Of a stretch of 64,000 bases of DNA, positions 40,473-52,168 are shown piece after piece. The DNA lies in NCBI RefSeq assembly GCF_036373705.1, contig NC_089855.1, positions 10,745,219 to 10,809,218 of the forward strand, in the 5' to 3' direction. The stretch's first letter is position 1, and the number at the start of each line of letters is the position of its first letter. Both the position numbers and the translations under genes were made by a program. Origin of the DNA: Amia ocellicauda (Eukaryota; Chordata; Actinopteri; Amiiformes; Amiidae). Under the pieces are notes generated by a model. The model was given only the letters and a program-made list of their open reading frames with translations, was not told where the DNA came from and did no database searches.

Positions 40473-42529
40473 TACACTTGCTAAACTTTAAAATAGCTAT
40501 TTGTTACCATATTTGAAATCAAGGATTATCTGTAACCCTCACAAAATTAAACCAGTACTGATATATTCTGCTATTCCCTGTCATTAGACACAATGACAGA
40601 ATGATATAGGAAAAGGGAAAAACACAATCTAAAGGATCTATGTAGTTTGAATTCCTCTCTACCGAGGTTGAACTTACTCATCTGTGTTGTTGCAGTTGTT
40701 GACATTGAAGTTTGCCAGTGGCCAGTGGCTGTGTTTGAAATATGGTTACACATTATTGAAAGAGCAACAGCACCTTAACTGAACACTTGTGTCTGTACTT
40801 CATATGCTGTTTGCATTACAAGCACAAGATACATGGTTGAGTTGTTAACCCCTAAGTTTTCGTTTAGTATATCTGTGTTTGGATATTTCGTTTTAAAAAG
40901 CGTAATGCCCGAGAGTGAGTGTTTTAAAACACAATATTTAATAATTATAATTGTGTGTAAAGTTCACGAATAACATTGTTTAAAAATGTTTGTGTGTGTG
41001 AATATATACTATATATATTATATTACTATTTGAATTACTAACATCATAGCCTCCACCCCAGCACCATTACATACACCAAATATTATTTCAGTATACTTTG
41101 GAGGAATATTACAGCAAGTTTGACCCAGTTCAGACTGTCTCTGTCAATCCCCTAATAACGTTTTGTCAGACAGTAATGAAATCATTGTAGGTCGACCACT
41201 GTGAAGTTGACTAGATCTCAGTGGAGCACATTCCTGTCTCACCACGTCTCACTGAGAGTCCTGAGACACTTCGGCACCACATTGCACACTGCGCCAACCG
41301 CTGTGGTTATCTTTGTGATTCAGCTAAGTAGAGACTCACTTCTTTGCCCTGTGTGGCCGGTCTGGGTTCCCAGCGGTAGACTGGGTGTTACTCTCTCGAC
41401 TCGACGCCTCTTTGAGCTCTGGACCTCGGAACCGCTCCAGGAACGAGTCCGGTCTCTGATCTTCGGGGTGTAATCGTCTGGCGGCCCAGTTCCTTAGTGC
41501 AAACACTAACCGCGATAGCCTGGAAGACAATCAGCCACCACCTTAGAATCCGCCCTTTGGTTTGTAATTATGTGGTTTACTAAACACGCACAGGACACGT
41601 ACACCAGCACCCTTTAAACACATCCACTAGTTTTCTTTCACAAGTCCCCCAAAGCTGGATTTATATAGTAGCTTGTTGGGTCATCCAAAGACTAATGTAT
41701 ATACTGTGATCACCAGATAACTTGTGAAAGGAGGAAATGGTCAAATAAGTTGTGGTAAACTAACATATTGAAATAAATACATTAGAGCTGTATAAAGTAC
41801 CCATTGCACCATCTACAGACCTATTAAAGTACCAATTTAAGTAGAAAGGACATTTATCAGTCTCTTCTTAAGAGTAGGAGTCCTTAACCACAAACCTCGA
41901 GGGCTACAGTCCAGCTGATTGTTGGCTGTCCTTTAATCATTAGCAGCTGAACACCAAAAAGGGCAAAATTCGGATGGAACGAAAGAGGACACTGTGTTTA
42001 GAGCCCCAAGCTAAGGGAGGGTTCATATTAGAACCTATTAGAGCGATGGCTTTCTCATTATCGCCTGGATAATGGTGCATTTCGTGCGGGTAATTTAATT
42101 GTGCCAGCGTTTGCTAATGTGGGGAGCAGATCACTGGCGAATGGGGAATGTGTTTCTGAGGGACCGGTTACAGGAGGGACCCTCGTCACAGCACACAGTA
42201 CCTGGCCATGGCACCTGTGCCCGTGAAGGAGCTCCTGCGAGATTCAGTCAGCCCTCGGGCCTCCATGGAGATGGCTCGCTGCAGCTCGGAGGACGTGTCC
42301 TCACACAGAGAGTGTGCCCTGTGAGAAGACACACGGCAGGGTGAGCTCCCAGCCTCTCCAGCACCGCTCCTTTCCCATTTCTAAAAACAACATCATTTAC
42401 AACCCTAATCCACCCACAGAATTAGATCAGGTTTTATTAAGACAGCTAAAACTAAAATAAACCAAAAGAAAGTCATACCGGCCTCATTGATTGCTTTAAT
42501 ATTTCAATTTGTTGAAAGTAGTAGTAGCA

Positions 42530-42592
<63 letters not shown>

Positions 42593-45472
42593 GATTTTTT
42601 CTTCATATTATATATAAAAGTACATGTTCTGAAAATAAACAATCCCAATTTTATTGATAAAATTGATAAAATCTCTGTAAACCAGACAATGTGGTTTAGT
42701 GACGCATCACTAGTAGCTGCACAACATGGAAATTGTCTCAACAGCAAGTGAATAGAACCTGATCTGAATTCATGTTATTCCACTGGCCTCAAATAGGTTT
42801 TTTTTGTCATCCTTGACATAAGAATTTCATTAAAACCTCTCCAGTCAGAGAAGTGGGTGATTTTACGTCTCTTCACAACACTTAATATGGGTTCCGTAAC
42901 ATTGTCTTTCATTGTTTCTGTTGAACTAAAAATAAATCTGTTTGTCTGGTACAGAAAAGTATGATTAACTGAAAAATAAATGTACAGTCATTAACTATAT
43001 ATAAAACATATTTTGTTAAGCAATTCTCTTCAGATTCGACCTATGTTTTACCTAACAAACCAAAATACATGTAACTTTCCATTTAATCTTAGTCTAACTA
43101 ACATTTAACTGTACATTTTAATTGTAACATTTAACCCATTACAGCCACAAACAAAGATGAGGCTCTTTTTGCTGCCTGGTCCTTGATATTCATTAATAAA
43201 GGCTGTCGGTTACTCTGTCCTACCTGTCTTCCACGAATCAATGGCAAAGGCAATTAACAGCGTTCAACAAAGACAATTAGCACCTCTGAGTCAATCTGAC
43301 AGGCTCACATCACATACAATACATTGTCCAGAACTGATGTGCTGCACCGACATGAATTTACAAATCTTTACCTCATTTTGCTACTAAAAGTTGGTGATTC
43401 AGTTTCCATGCAAAACTGATCTGTTTTTGTTGATACTGCTTGATAGTGGAAGTATCCAGACTGAGGGCTTATTTCTTTAGTCCCTCCCTCCATAGTCTTT
43501 ACATACTTCCTACCGTACTTCATAACATGTTAAGCACCTCTTCCCCCAGAGGGCTACCCCCCAGGGAAACAGCTCTTCGGCCGTTTAACTAATTAATGAC
43601 AGGACAACTGCCTGCCTCGTACACAGCTTTGTCATTTCTCTATATCCTGAGGAATTACTACACTTGCAGGGACACACTGCCAACATGGTCGCAAGCCAAC
43701 TGACTACCTGTGATTCCACTGGACTGCTGCGGTCATATTTTTCTGTCAAAAATCTTATACAGACTGGAAGGATGAAAAGCAAGAGGGAAGCATGTTATAA
43801 ATAAGTAAAAGCAACACATGTATAACACTGTACTGCATATTTTTTAACCTGCCAATCATTTTTAGTTTTATTAAGAAAAAGCCTTCATATGGAATTTACT
43901 TATAAAACATTATATTACATTAACATCAAAATGTCATCTCACATCTGTTGCATCCTTGTCAAATATTGTTTTTAGTGAGCAGGAACAAGCTGTACTATTA
44001 AGCATGGTACTTTATTTTATTTTGACCCAGCAGCATTATTTCATTCTTCCTGAAGCTTCAAAGAGACAAGGTACCTTGTTAACATTTAGATACATAAGCC
44101 TGATTGGATATAATACAGTTCATTTTGACAACCTTTAAAACAGACTTTGGAATATATGCTAATTCTAAATTGTTGCTAAGGAGCACTGTGCCCTATTTCA
44201 AACATGTTCCTAATTTACAACCAGAGAATATCAAAACAGGATAATAATTACATTTTATTCATTTTTTCAGTTTAGTCTTGTTTTTGTCCCCCCTCAGGAT
44301 ATTGTTGTTTTAGAAGTTCAGAATAATGTCAATGATTATTGGATTGCTTTTGTTGCTCTTCTGCTGTGACTGTTCAGCAATTGAAAATGTCTTTATTACA
44401 TCAGCAATTATATCTCCTGCCACTGCAGATTTCCTGCCCTGTTTGCCCCGTCTCCTCTCCAGCGCTCTGCCCTTTTCGATAACAAGGTTTGCTCCTCTTG
44501 CATGGGTCAGCGCTGTTATCCGTTAGGAGATTCGAGGTTACTTCAGGTGAATTATACAATCAACCCTTTTGCCAGTGTCTGAACTCGTGACATTTTGCTT
44601 CAAGAAATGAAAGCAAGTTAAATGTGTCTTAATAAATACTATACTTCTTTCCCGATGGGGGAACATGTCATTAATACATGTTATAGAGTAATAAATCATA
44701 GACACATACATTTGAGTGTGACACAGTGAAAACAATAAATGGCACTGTTCATTTTATTTTCATTTATTTTGTAAGTATTGTCTATATAACATTTCTTCCA
44801 TGGGATAAATTAATGTATTACTTGAAATCAAGTGTTATGTGACATGAATACTGGTAAAAAACATTAACAAGGATTTCAGCAGGATTGCATTGACAAGAAA
44901 GCATGCAAAAATCAGCATGACATCTAAATACATATAATTCAGTTTATAATTTGGGGCTATACTATATGATGGTATGGGTCTAAGAAACAGGAACACCATC
45001 TCCATTAAAACAGTCACGAAAAAACATTTTTTATAAATGCACTCAGAGCTGCAGGCATAAAAGGTCACTGAAGTTAAGTCAGGCTCAATGAAAGAACATC
45101 TGATTGCTAGCTTTCACAAAGGGCAAATAGATATACATATTACACTGCTTTTGACTTGACACGCAAACCTAAGGATGGATGTGTGGATAGAAAGGCGTCC
45201 ACCACAAGACGTGACACTACTTGTGTTTACTGAGCTCTATAAGTGGTCCCAGAAATGTGTCAGCATTCAAGCCGAGGCGAACACAATGTGCCACGTGCAA
45301 AACAGCAGTGTGTCCACAGAGGCAAGGGCTTCACTTGTCTTTTTCTTCCTGGCCATTCTCACCTGCTATTCCTGCTATTGCCATTCTCGATCCAGTCTAG
45401 GTCGTCATCAGTGGTCCTGACCGAGAGCCGGTGCACGGCCGAGTAGGACTGTTGGGTGCTGATTGTGGCCAT
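35566..45472 (-). CDS. CNGA3: CNGA3, cyclic-nucleotide-gated channel alpha subunit (cone type), 8 coding exons
   Basis: CNGA3 forms the cGMP-gated cation channel of cone outer segments with CNGB3. The exons, in transcript order 45472-45363, 42318-42202, 41519-41340, 40728-40678, 39265-39140, 38544-38437, 38146-38040 and 36968-35566, total 2202 nt and predict 733 residues (human about 694). The N-terminus matches human motifs ([36 protein letters not shown]). A Lys/Glu-rich stretch follows at about 154-194, then transmembrane segments, pore [11 protein letters not shown] with Glu about 410, C-linker, cyclic-nucleotide pocket ([25 protein letters not shown] at about 604-610) and a C-terminal coiled coil at about 665-708. 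[12 protein letters not shown] and [11 protein letters not shown] favour CNGA3 over CNGA1, as does the VWA3B neighbour. Confidence 0.96.
38040..38146 (-). CDS. CNGA3: CNGA3 coding exon 7 (S2 region)
   Basis: Between CCCTAG and ACAG|GTGAGT. It encodes (R)[20 protein letters not shown] through [11 protein letters not shown], phase 2 in and phase 1 out, which matches the last exon exactly. Confidence 0.96.
38256..38327. repeat. Compound (TA)n(GA)n microsatellite
   Basis: A TA tract runs directly into an AG tract about 110 bp downstream (in gene sense) of the CNGA3 exon at 38437-38544. Confidence 0.96.
38437..38544 (-). CDS. CNGA3: CNGA3 coding exon 6 (S1 region)
   Basis: Between TTTTCAG and TGCAG|GTTTGT. 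It encodes [20 protein letters not shown] through YNWCMLIC, the first membrane segment. It corresponds to human KK...VVDPSSNLYYRWL. Phase 2 in and out. Confidence 0.96.
39140..39265 (-). CDS. CNGA3: CNGA3 coding exon 5, Lys/Glu-rich repeat
   Basis: A 126-bp exon after CTCTTAG, ending GGA|GTAAGT. Nearly all residues are Lys, Glu or Asp in KKEEK-type units, as in the charged cytoplasmic N-terminal region of CNGA subunits. It is longer than in human CNGA3 and is purine-rich on the coding strand, so its length probably varies between alleles. Confidence 0.93.
40408..40480. repeat. (ATT)n(AAT)n palindromic microsatellite
   Basis: An ATT tract switches to its complement AAT, and the flanks CAAGTGTA and TACACTTG are also complementary, so the whole 73-bp unit is an almost perfect inverted repeat inside a CNGA3 intron. 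Confidence 0.92.
40678..40728 (-). CDS. CNGA3: CNGA3 coding exon 4 (51 bp)
   Basis: A short exon after AACACAG, ending ATGA|GTAAGT. It encodes (N)[16 protein letters not shown], matching human SAWPLAKCNTNTSNNTE. Phase 2 in and out. Confidence 0.93.
   Translation of the reverse strand, partial: PLATGKLQCQQLQQHR
41340..41519 (-). CDS. CNGA3: CNGA3 coding exon 3
   Basis: A 180-bp exon after TCTTCCAG, ending AAGAA|GTGAGT. It encodes [20 protein letters not shown] through [20 protein letters not shown], clearly the cytoplasmic N-terminal region of CNGA3. Phase 2 in and out. Confidence 0.95.
42202..42318 (-). CDS. CNGA3: CNGA3 coding exon 2
   Basis: A 117-bp exon after CTCACAG. It encodes (R)[20 protein letters not shown] through [10 protein letters not shown] and ends GGCCAG|GTACTG. 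An earlier GT (ACAG|GTGCCA) was rejected because it breaks phase, whereas this donor gives MARLSRL like human IARLSRL. Confidence 0.92.
42319..45362. other. CNGA3: CNGA3 intron 1
   Basis: A 3-kb intron between the first two coding exons, with a long (AAT)n tract near its 3' side. A possible small alternative exon near 43690-43770 (ATGACCGCAGCAG...) has compatible phase but no homology support. Confidence 0.75.
42531..42590. repeat. (AAT)n microsatellite
   Basis: A 60-bp TAA/AAT tract in CNGA3 intron 1. Confidence 0.96.
45363..45472 (-). CDS. CNGA3: CNGA3 coding exon 1
   Basis: ATG at 45472-45470. It encodes [20 protein letters not shown] through ENGNSRNS and ends AG|GTGAGA. Human CNGA3 begins MAKINTQYS and continues to ENGLSRAHS, so this start is well supported. 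A local 9-base duplication (AATAGCAGG) gives NSRNSR at the exon end. Confidence 0.93.
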
Positions 45473-45520
45473 CTTCGCTCACAGTGCCCTCATCCAACGC
45501 ACCCAGGTGCAGAAGCACAG
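45473..45520 (-). other. CNGA3: CNGA3 5' UTR portion of exon 1
   Basis: A likely acceptor, TGCCCACAG, lies before 45520 in gene sense, implying a further 5' non-coding exon upstream. A five-base-offset ATG here opens only a four-codon ORF. Confidence 0.5.
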
Positions 45521-48017
45521 CTGTGGGCACAAACACAACACTGCCATCAGAATACACGTGCCAACACCTTACTTTGGAGGGGCTGAAGCAAGTGTCACTT
45601 TATAAATGATTTAAAAACAATTCTCTTAGCACACAATTATACATTTATGAATGGTGAACATCTTTGGGCAACATATAAGTTGTTAATAACATACAAATGA
45701 TCATTACTGGAGGTTAGTTAGCATCTGGTTAAAAACACTCAATGTTTACATATTTTCCTACATGCTACAGCAATTTTCAGCCTCTGATCTTCTTCTCAGA
45801 CCATGGGCACACGATCTAGAACAACCCTTAACACTTGAATGGGTCTGTTTGCATGCTTTTTATTAACAAAGATTCTTTCAAAACCTTTGCAAAATGTTTT
45901 TCTTCATGAAAAAGGAAAACAATCACAATCAATAGTACACTAATCAGCTATATACTAGAAGTAATGATGTAAGCATTGTCGCTCATGTAAAAAAGGCAGA
46001 AACATCAATATTATTAATTAAGAGTATTTTAGATACATTTTCGTTAAAATATTTTTTCAACTTAGAAGTTCGATGCATGCTTATAAAGTCATTTTAATGT
46101 TTTTTCTATCCTAACTTAAACTACAGGACAACAAAAACATTGTATCAAATGGTCATAGGCATGTTTAAAATGTAAATGAGGAAATGCACGTCTTCAATTT
46201 AAACTCAACCCATTCTGATGATTAAAGGGGACATTTTAGATCATGCACATCATAAGTTACTGCACCCAGACAGTTATCCCAAATCAGTCTCACATAACAG
46301 TGAAGGAAATATGAAAAAGCAAGTAAAGAGATTTCAAGAGATTAAAGATCCTCGTCCTCGATCAGGTTTTTCCAAATCCCTCGCATCAAAATGAAAAACA
46401 ACAACAACTTAGCAGCTTCACTTTGAGCTCCCAAGACTAAAAATAAATTGAATGTGATTAGATCTCTAACTGAAAACAGGATAAGGGGTTCACTGGACAA
46501 TATACATCAAAAGTTATAGTAAACTATATGCTGAACATGTATTTTTGCATTTGCGGATGTAAAGGACATGCAGATTGTGCAACAAAGCAACTGATGGTAG
46601 CTTCATGCAGTCAATATAGACCCTAATCCATGAAGCATCCACTGATAAGGGGCTCGGGACAATTCATAGGGGCCTAGAAGGGTGGAGATACAAGTATAAA
46701 CCTGTTGATTTATTTCTCACTTGTATATCATTTATGTTAGTTATGCATCATTCTGTCTTCTTGTTTGTGGTGAGAATGCTATTATTATCATGTCAATTAA
46801 CTGTGGCCTCGTAACAGATAACACAACATAAACATTCCCCAAATGAAAATTATAGGATAGAGGAGAGTATCTGAGTCCTCTTGTACAATCATGTTGTGCC
46901 AGCATGCAGGAAACCACAGGGCCAGATCAGTTAGCTTCCTCCACAAACACCTTGCCCATATTCTATCAATTGTCCACTAGAAGACAATGACATCAAGAGA
47001 GCTGAGGATTAAGCTAGTATAATATCTGCCTTCATCCAGAACCCGGAACACTATGTTCTGCTTTAGCGCCATGGTGCTGGGGAATTATGTTAAGATCGTT
47101 CCACAATGGTGGACTGGAAACTGTGTCTTGGAGTGTCTAGGTAGTTTGGTTGGTTTCTATAATTTGCAATGCTAAGGCTGGTAAGTTTTGTTCACAGAGG
47201 AACATCTCACAAAAAAAACAGTCTGTTTGGTTCTTCTAAGTGACATCTGTAACCATGGGATAATTTCTGAGACAGATGGTATTGTGACGCTGCCACTTCC
47301 CCGGCAACCTAACAACAATTGGATCCTACACTTCTTTTCACCATTTACAGACATGTTTATGGGGACACAGACACACCATTAATCTAATTCAGTATTGTAG
47401 ATGTGGCTGGCCCTGACAGGAATGGATCTTTAAAACCCAATGGAAAAGGGATTCCACTACATATAACATTATAATTATCTATGTGTTTCTATTGATATTT
47501 AAGTCTTTGTTTCGTTCCCATAATTAAAATCTTTACTGCGTTTTCTCTTTACAGTTTAACAAGCCCACATACCAATGCTTTCAGTCATGCCTTTAATGTC
47601 CCCCTTGACCCCCTCCAGATTTGTAAAGTGCTTATTTTTATTTTTATTTCCCATTTTCCTTAAGCAGTAATCCAGCACTCACAAGCCCAAAGCTCTTCCT
47701 GTATTTTTCTCTAAATCTTTTCAAAGGAAGGGGTTAACACACCAGAGAAGAGCTCCAACTTTTGATTAGTTTGAGCTTTTTTTTAAGCTGATTTCAATTA
47801 CATTTTTACATTTGTTCGTAGGCTGAATCAGTGTTCAACAAACTCTAAAAAAAGTATAATTAAATCAACCATTTTAATTAAACAAAATGAATAATTGAAT
47901 AATTCTGTTTCAGCTACAACTGCATGCATGCATGTATTTATTTAATTGATTATCATTAGCCTCTTAAAATGCATAATACAAATAACATTAACTAACAGTT
48001 TTACCTCACAAGCATAA

Positions 48018-48119
48018 TTTCATTAAACATAACCCTGGTTAACAATTTAACAATATAGGGGAGTTAAAAACAGGTACAGGAAAATAGAAAGAGCATCGCA
48101 TCCCACAGTGAATAAACAG
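48018..48119 (+). repeat. 102-bp direct repeat, copy 1
   Basis: Starts TTTCATTAAACATAACCC and ends GTGAATAAACAG. It matches 50763-50864 at 101 of 102 positions, in the same orientation. Confidence 0.95.
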
Positions 48120-49454
48120 TTTCATTCAACTCTCTCTGCAATGAATCCCTTTTTATTTGATGTTTTTTATACATTCCTACAAGACTACATACTACAAGAC
48201 AACTACAAAATAAATAGTTCTTTATTAAACCCCATAACATATTAAGCAAATGTAAATTGATCATTGTGTTATTCCAGCATCTGATTAAAAAACAACACGT
48301 CAATGAAGCTATAGATGTTTATATTTGCTTTCACGGCCTTTCAATTATATTTAAATATGTACATTTAATCACTTTAAAGTTATTTTTTATTGGTTGAATA
48401 CATAACATACCCCTGCATGATATCTTTTTTACAGAAGTCCCCCAATGGTGACCGGTGCTCAGTATTATCAGACCAGCTTTATCTCACTGTCAGTGTTACT
48501 ACAATCTCATTTGCGCACTTTGAAGTAGCTTTCATTTTATAGTTTAATGACAGAATAGGTGTTGTTTCAATCATACATATTTCCCTGTTGATTGAAAGGT
48601 GGTTCAAGCATTAATATTAAAATTGCATACAAAATAGTAATGTCGGCCTATCTAAAACAGATACCGTGATCATTAACTGATATTAGGTCAACGTTTTGAA
48701 TCCCAAATGCATGTGTCGATAGAGGCTGATACAGGTCCGGTGGGGACTGGTGCGGACTGGTGCGGATTGCTGGTTTCTGAATCCCAGTCGCTTCAGACAC
48801 AGACTTGCTCCCCGTGGATACTGGATTGGTAACCATGACAATATAACACTATGAAGGAAGATATTTCCTTTTTCACAAAGACTGTGAATGGGGTAAAAAT
48901 AAAAAGTAGTTCATTCAGCTAACTGCTTACAAAGAGCGGGGTGTGTGCATCTCCTTTCTCTTTCACTCACACTAAGGATCAAACTAAATCAAATGTTTGA
49001 TCCACAGATTAATAAGAGTAGCCTAATTGAGGGAGGCTTTCATTTGCATCAGGCAGAAGGATTAATCTGGTGTCCAACAGATGGTCGACTTAAGTATCGG
49101 AAGTGACACCCATGCGATTGACCCATGGGTCTAAGTTTTGATGTGGTCCAAAGCTCTGGTACGTTTTCGACCCAACATAATGTATTAAGTACAAGATATG
49201 ATGTGAAATTAATAATTCATAACAACATGTTGATGTGATATGAGTGATGGAAGCCATAATAACGCACATCAGCAAACCTAGCATAACATAACATGAAATA
49301 AACACATTACTTTCCAACTCTAATAAATTACTTATTAATATTAATAATTATATGTGTGTGTGTTTATTAGTATTATGGATAGCACACGTTTTGAAGGATG
49401 CCATTATGAAATTACAAATGACATGTTCTATTTTTAAGAAATTACAAATAACTA

Positions 49455-49500
<46 letters not shown>
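49455..49500. repeat. (ATT)n microsatellite
   Basis: A 46-bp trinucleotide tract. Read on the other strand it gives a spurious poly-Asn open frame. Confidence 0.96.
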
Positions 49501-50660
49501 GCATTGAAAATATTCTGGAATATTTAATACGTGACATTGCATTGTGGAAAGATGAAGTATTCTCCTTAAAAACAAAAATAAGAGTTGAATGCTGTTTGTG
49601 TGAAACAAAATTAATCGTTTAAAGGTTTAATAAAAGAATAAACTATTGATGTTTGTGGCGGATTTGAGATGAACTATATCATTTTCAAGTTAACCTGTCC
49701 TTGACTTGTAAATGCAGCCCTCACCAAAACAACGAAGCTACCAACCTGACACCAAATCCATCTGCTTATTAATCCCCCCGTATTTTGTATGAAATGTCAA
49801 TTTCGCATAGCACCCATGTACACATTATAAACACAGAACACAATGTATGAGGGACTGGATTTGGGAAATGGGGAATTGTCCAGATACCAGAATAACAGTC
49901 ATGACTTTCTCTGACTCGGTGCTGTGGAGATGCTGCCTCAACACGTGTGCGCCGCATTCAGATTACCGTTAATACCGCTCAATCAAAGTAAGCAGATCCC
50001 TTGCTATCTTGTTAGGTATTTTGCATGGGTCAAAATATCCTCCCCAGCTATTTTGGATACAGCAGTAGCCTGCCCATGTTTTCTTTGTTTTTCCACATTG
50101 AGACTTTAAAACACCACACCGATATAAACTTTGTACGGCTTTTCTTTGCTGTTCCCTGGTGTTTAGTTGCATGCATATTGTTTTTTCTGTATTAAACACA
50201 CGATCATTGTTCCCCGATTATGATTATTCTTACTGTTTGAAGTGTAAAAAAGCGAGAAAATACTGTTGGCCCTGACATTCACTTGTCTTGGTAGTTTTCC
50301 CCAACTTTGAATGCATACATTGATAGAGGGTTTATTTTAGCATCACATACCTGGTTGTACAATGTATGCAGACCGCGGTGTTTATGATACGCCGTGGAAA
50401 ATGACACTTGTAGTAATCCTTTTCAGTTTTATGATACATAATCCCATTGTGGCGAAATAAAGGTAATCCTGCGTTTTCTTTTACTGTTGTTTTCTTGGTT
50501 CCGTTACTCGACACAGTAATCCCATAGCTGTCTGTCCATTAGAAATCCTGAAGAGTTGCAAGACTTTTCAATCAGACATGAGAGGCAAAGTACTTTGTTT
50601 CAGCACCCAGGACACAGGACAGCTCCGGGCTGATGGTGGATGTCAATAAACACCGACGCG

Positions 50661-50663
<3 letters not shown>

Positions 50664-50704
<41 letters not shown>

Positions 50705-50726
50705 CACTCACTCACTCACTCACTCA
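50664..50726. repeat. (CT)n followed by (CACT)n microsatellite
   Basis: A CT tract of about 36 bp followed by a CACT tetranucleotide tract, about 35 bp before repeat copy 2. Confidence 0.95.
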
Positions 50727-50762
50727 GCCTCTAAATTCACAAACGTCACACACCTCATCTTC

Positions 50763-50864
50763 TTTCATTAAACATAACCCTGGTTAACAATTTAACAATA
50801 TAGGTGAGTTAAAAACAGGTACAGGAAAATAGAAAGAGCATCGCATCCCACAGTGAATAAACAG
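50763..50864 (+). repeat. 102-bp direct repeat, copy 2
   Basis: Identical to 48018-48119 except T for G at 50805. Similarity ends sharply on both sides. Confidence 0.95.
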
Positions 50865-51902
50865 AAATATCTGAATAAATATTTTGGGAGGGATTACCTA
50901 CATTTTAATATTATTCTATAAAACCACAGCCCTTTGGTATGTTTTTTAATTTATTGTAGCAATTTAAAATGGTGTGAGTGTTCTTCACAACATTATTTAA
51001 TCTGCATTCAAAGGATAATTTTAAACCATTATTTCATGTAAATATAATTATGTTTAATATCAAATTTAGAAGTAAATTCGAATTTTCAATACAAGTTTGG
51101 AAACTCAAAACTCAAACGTCTCTCTTTAAAAATGTAATAGCATACAAAGAAGAAATAATCTGGGGTACAACTTCATAAAAATGATGGCTTATAATGATTA
51201 TTGATGAGAAGTTAAAAGCGGAGTGTTATTCTGTGAGCTGCCACATTACCCTATTTACTCGCAAAATATTATAACTGAATATGTATGAGAAAGATTATGT
51301 GCTTGATAGATACTTAAGAAAAGAAGAGCTTAGTGGCAGGGAATGTAATTCAAATGTTGGAAAGTGAAAATCTAGCCCATGGATATGTGAATGTAAAATC
51401 GTCACTAATTCCATTCAATCTGTTGTGGTCACTTCTGTTCTGGGTGTGTTTAGCTGAATATGGGTGGGGGGTGTGAATATTTCATATGGTAAATGATGTT
51501 TAAAGGAAACAAGTGCTATAGAAATAGATTCGATTTTGTAAAGTACAATGAACTAACACTTTCTGTTGTACTACTCCATCTTGTACGTGCCTGATTGTGC
51601 TGTGGTGACTACAAGAGCTTGGCATTAATACTGCTTTAAAAGTCTGGAGAGAAGTAAAGGACAAAGCATTCAGAAAAAGGCAAGTTTATAGCACAGGGTG
51701 GGGATCATTCGAAATGTGTGTCCTGAACTAGACTCATCACGGGCTTTTCCATTGTGGAAACCCGTCTACGTGAGAATGTCATAATCAGATAAACACTTAC
51801 ACCCACTTGCTTCAGAAACCGTAGTAAAGCTTCTCTTATCCTCGTCTACTTGCTTAATGAGACCAATATGTTGTCTGAATAGTAATAGATTAAACTGCAA
51901 AT

Positions 51903-51923
51903 AATATATATATATATATATAT
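51903..51923. repeat. (TA)n microsatellite
   Basis: A short TA tract of about 21 bp in the intergenic region downstream of VWA3B. Confidence 0.9.
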
Positions 51924-52046
51924 TTCATATATTTCTTTCCTGTGGGACAAACTGATCATTCTTATTAAGCATGTATTTTTTATGTTTGTTTGCTTTAAAT
52001 CTGTTGTTTACGGATTTTGCAATGACCCTAACAGTTCTCTATGTTC

Positions 52047-52052
52047 TTTATT
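52047..52052 (-). terminator. Candidate VWA3B polyadenylation signal
   Basis: TTTATT on the + strand (AATAAA in gene sense) about 14 bases after the stop codon. This would give a very short 3' UTR; other sites further on are possible. Confidence 0.35.
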
Positions 52053-52065
52053 AATGAAGTGACAG

Positions 52066-52168
52066 TTAGTTGCTGGAGGCACTGGAGTCGGTCGAGTACA
52101 CAGATTCTGCCAAATCATCTTCGGACTCATCTCCCTCTTTCTCTGGTACATCTTGATGTCCCGAATAC
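52066..52168 (-). CDS. VWA3B: VWA3B-like last exon
   Basis: After AATAGCAG it encodes (R)YSGHQDVPEKEGDESEDDLA and a Ser-rich acidic tail ending SSASSN, then TAA. Phase matches the preceding exon. Confidence 0.8.

Larger units (their letters stand above)
45521..52065. other. Intergenic region between VWA3B and CNGA3
   Basis: About 6.5 kb without a supported coding exon. It should contain the CNGA3 promoter and upstream non-coding exon and the VWA3B 3' UTR. It holds an (ATT)n tract, a CT/CACT tract, a (TA)n tract and two copies of a 102-bp direct repeat. Confidence 0.6.

Noticed and set aside
43690..43782. Possible alternative first coding exon of CNGA3 (ATGACCGCAGCAG..., phase 2 donor)
   Set aside because: Phase is compatible, but the exon at 45363-45472 matches the human N-terminus and makes this one unnecessary.
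49348..49608. Open frame with a poly-Asn run
   Set aside because: Translation of an (ATT)n microsatellite; no other coding evidence.
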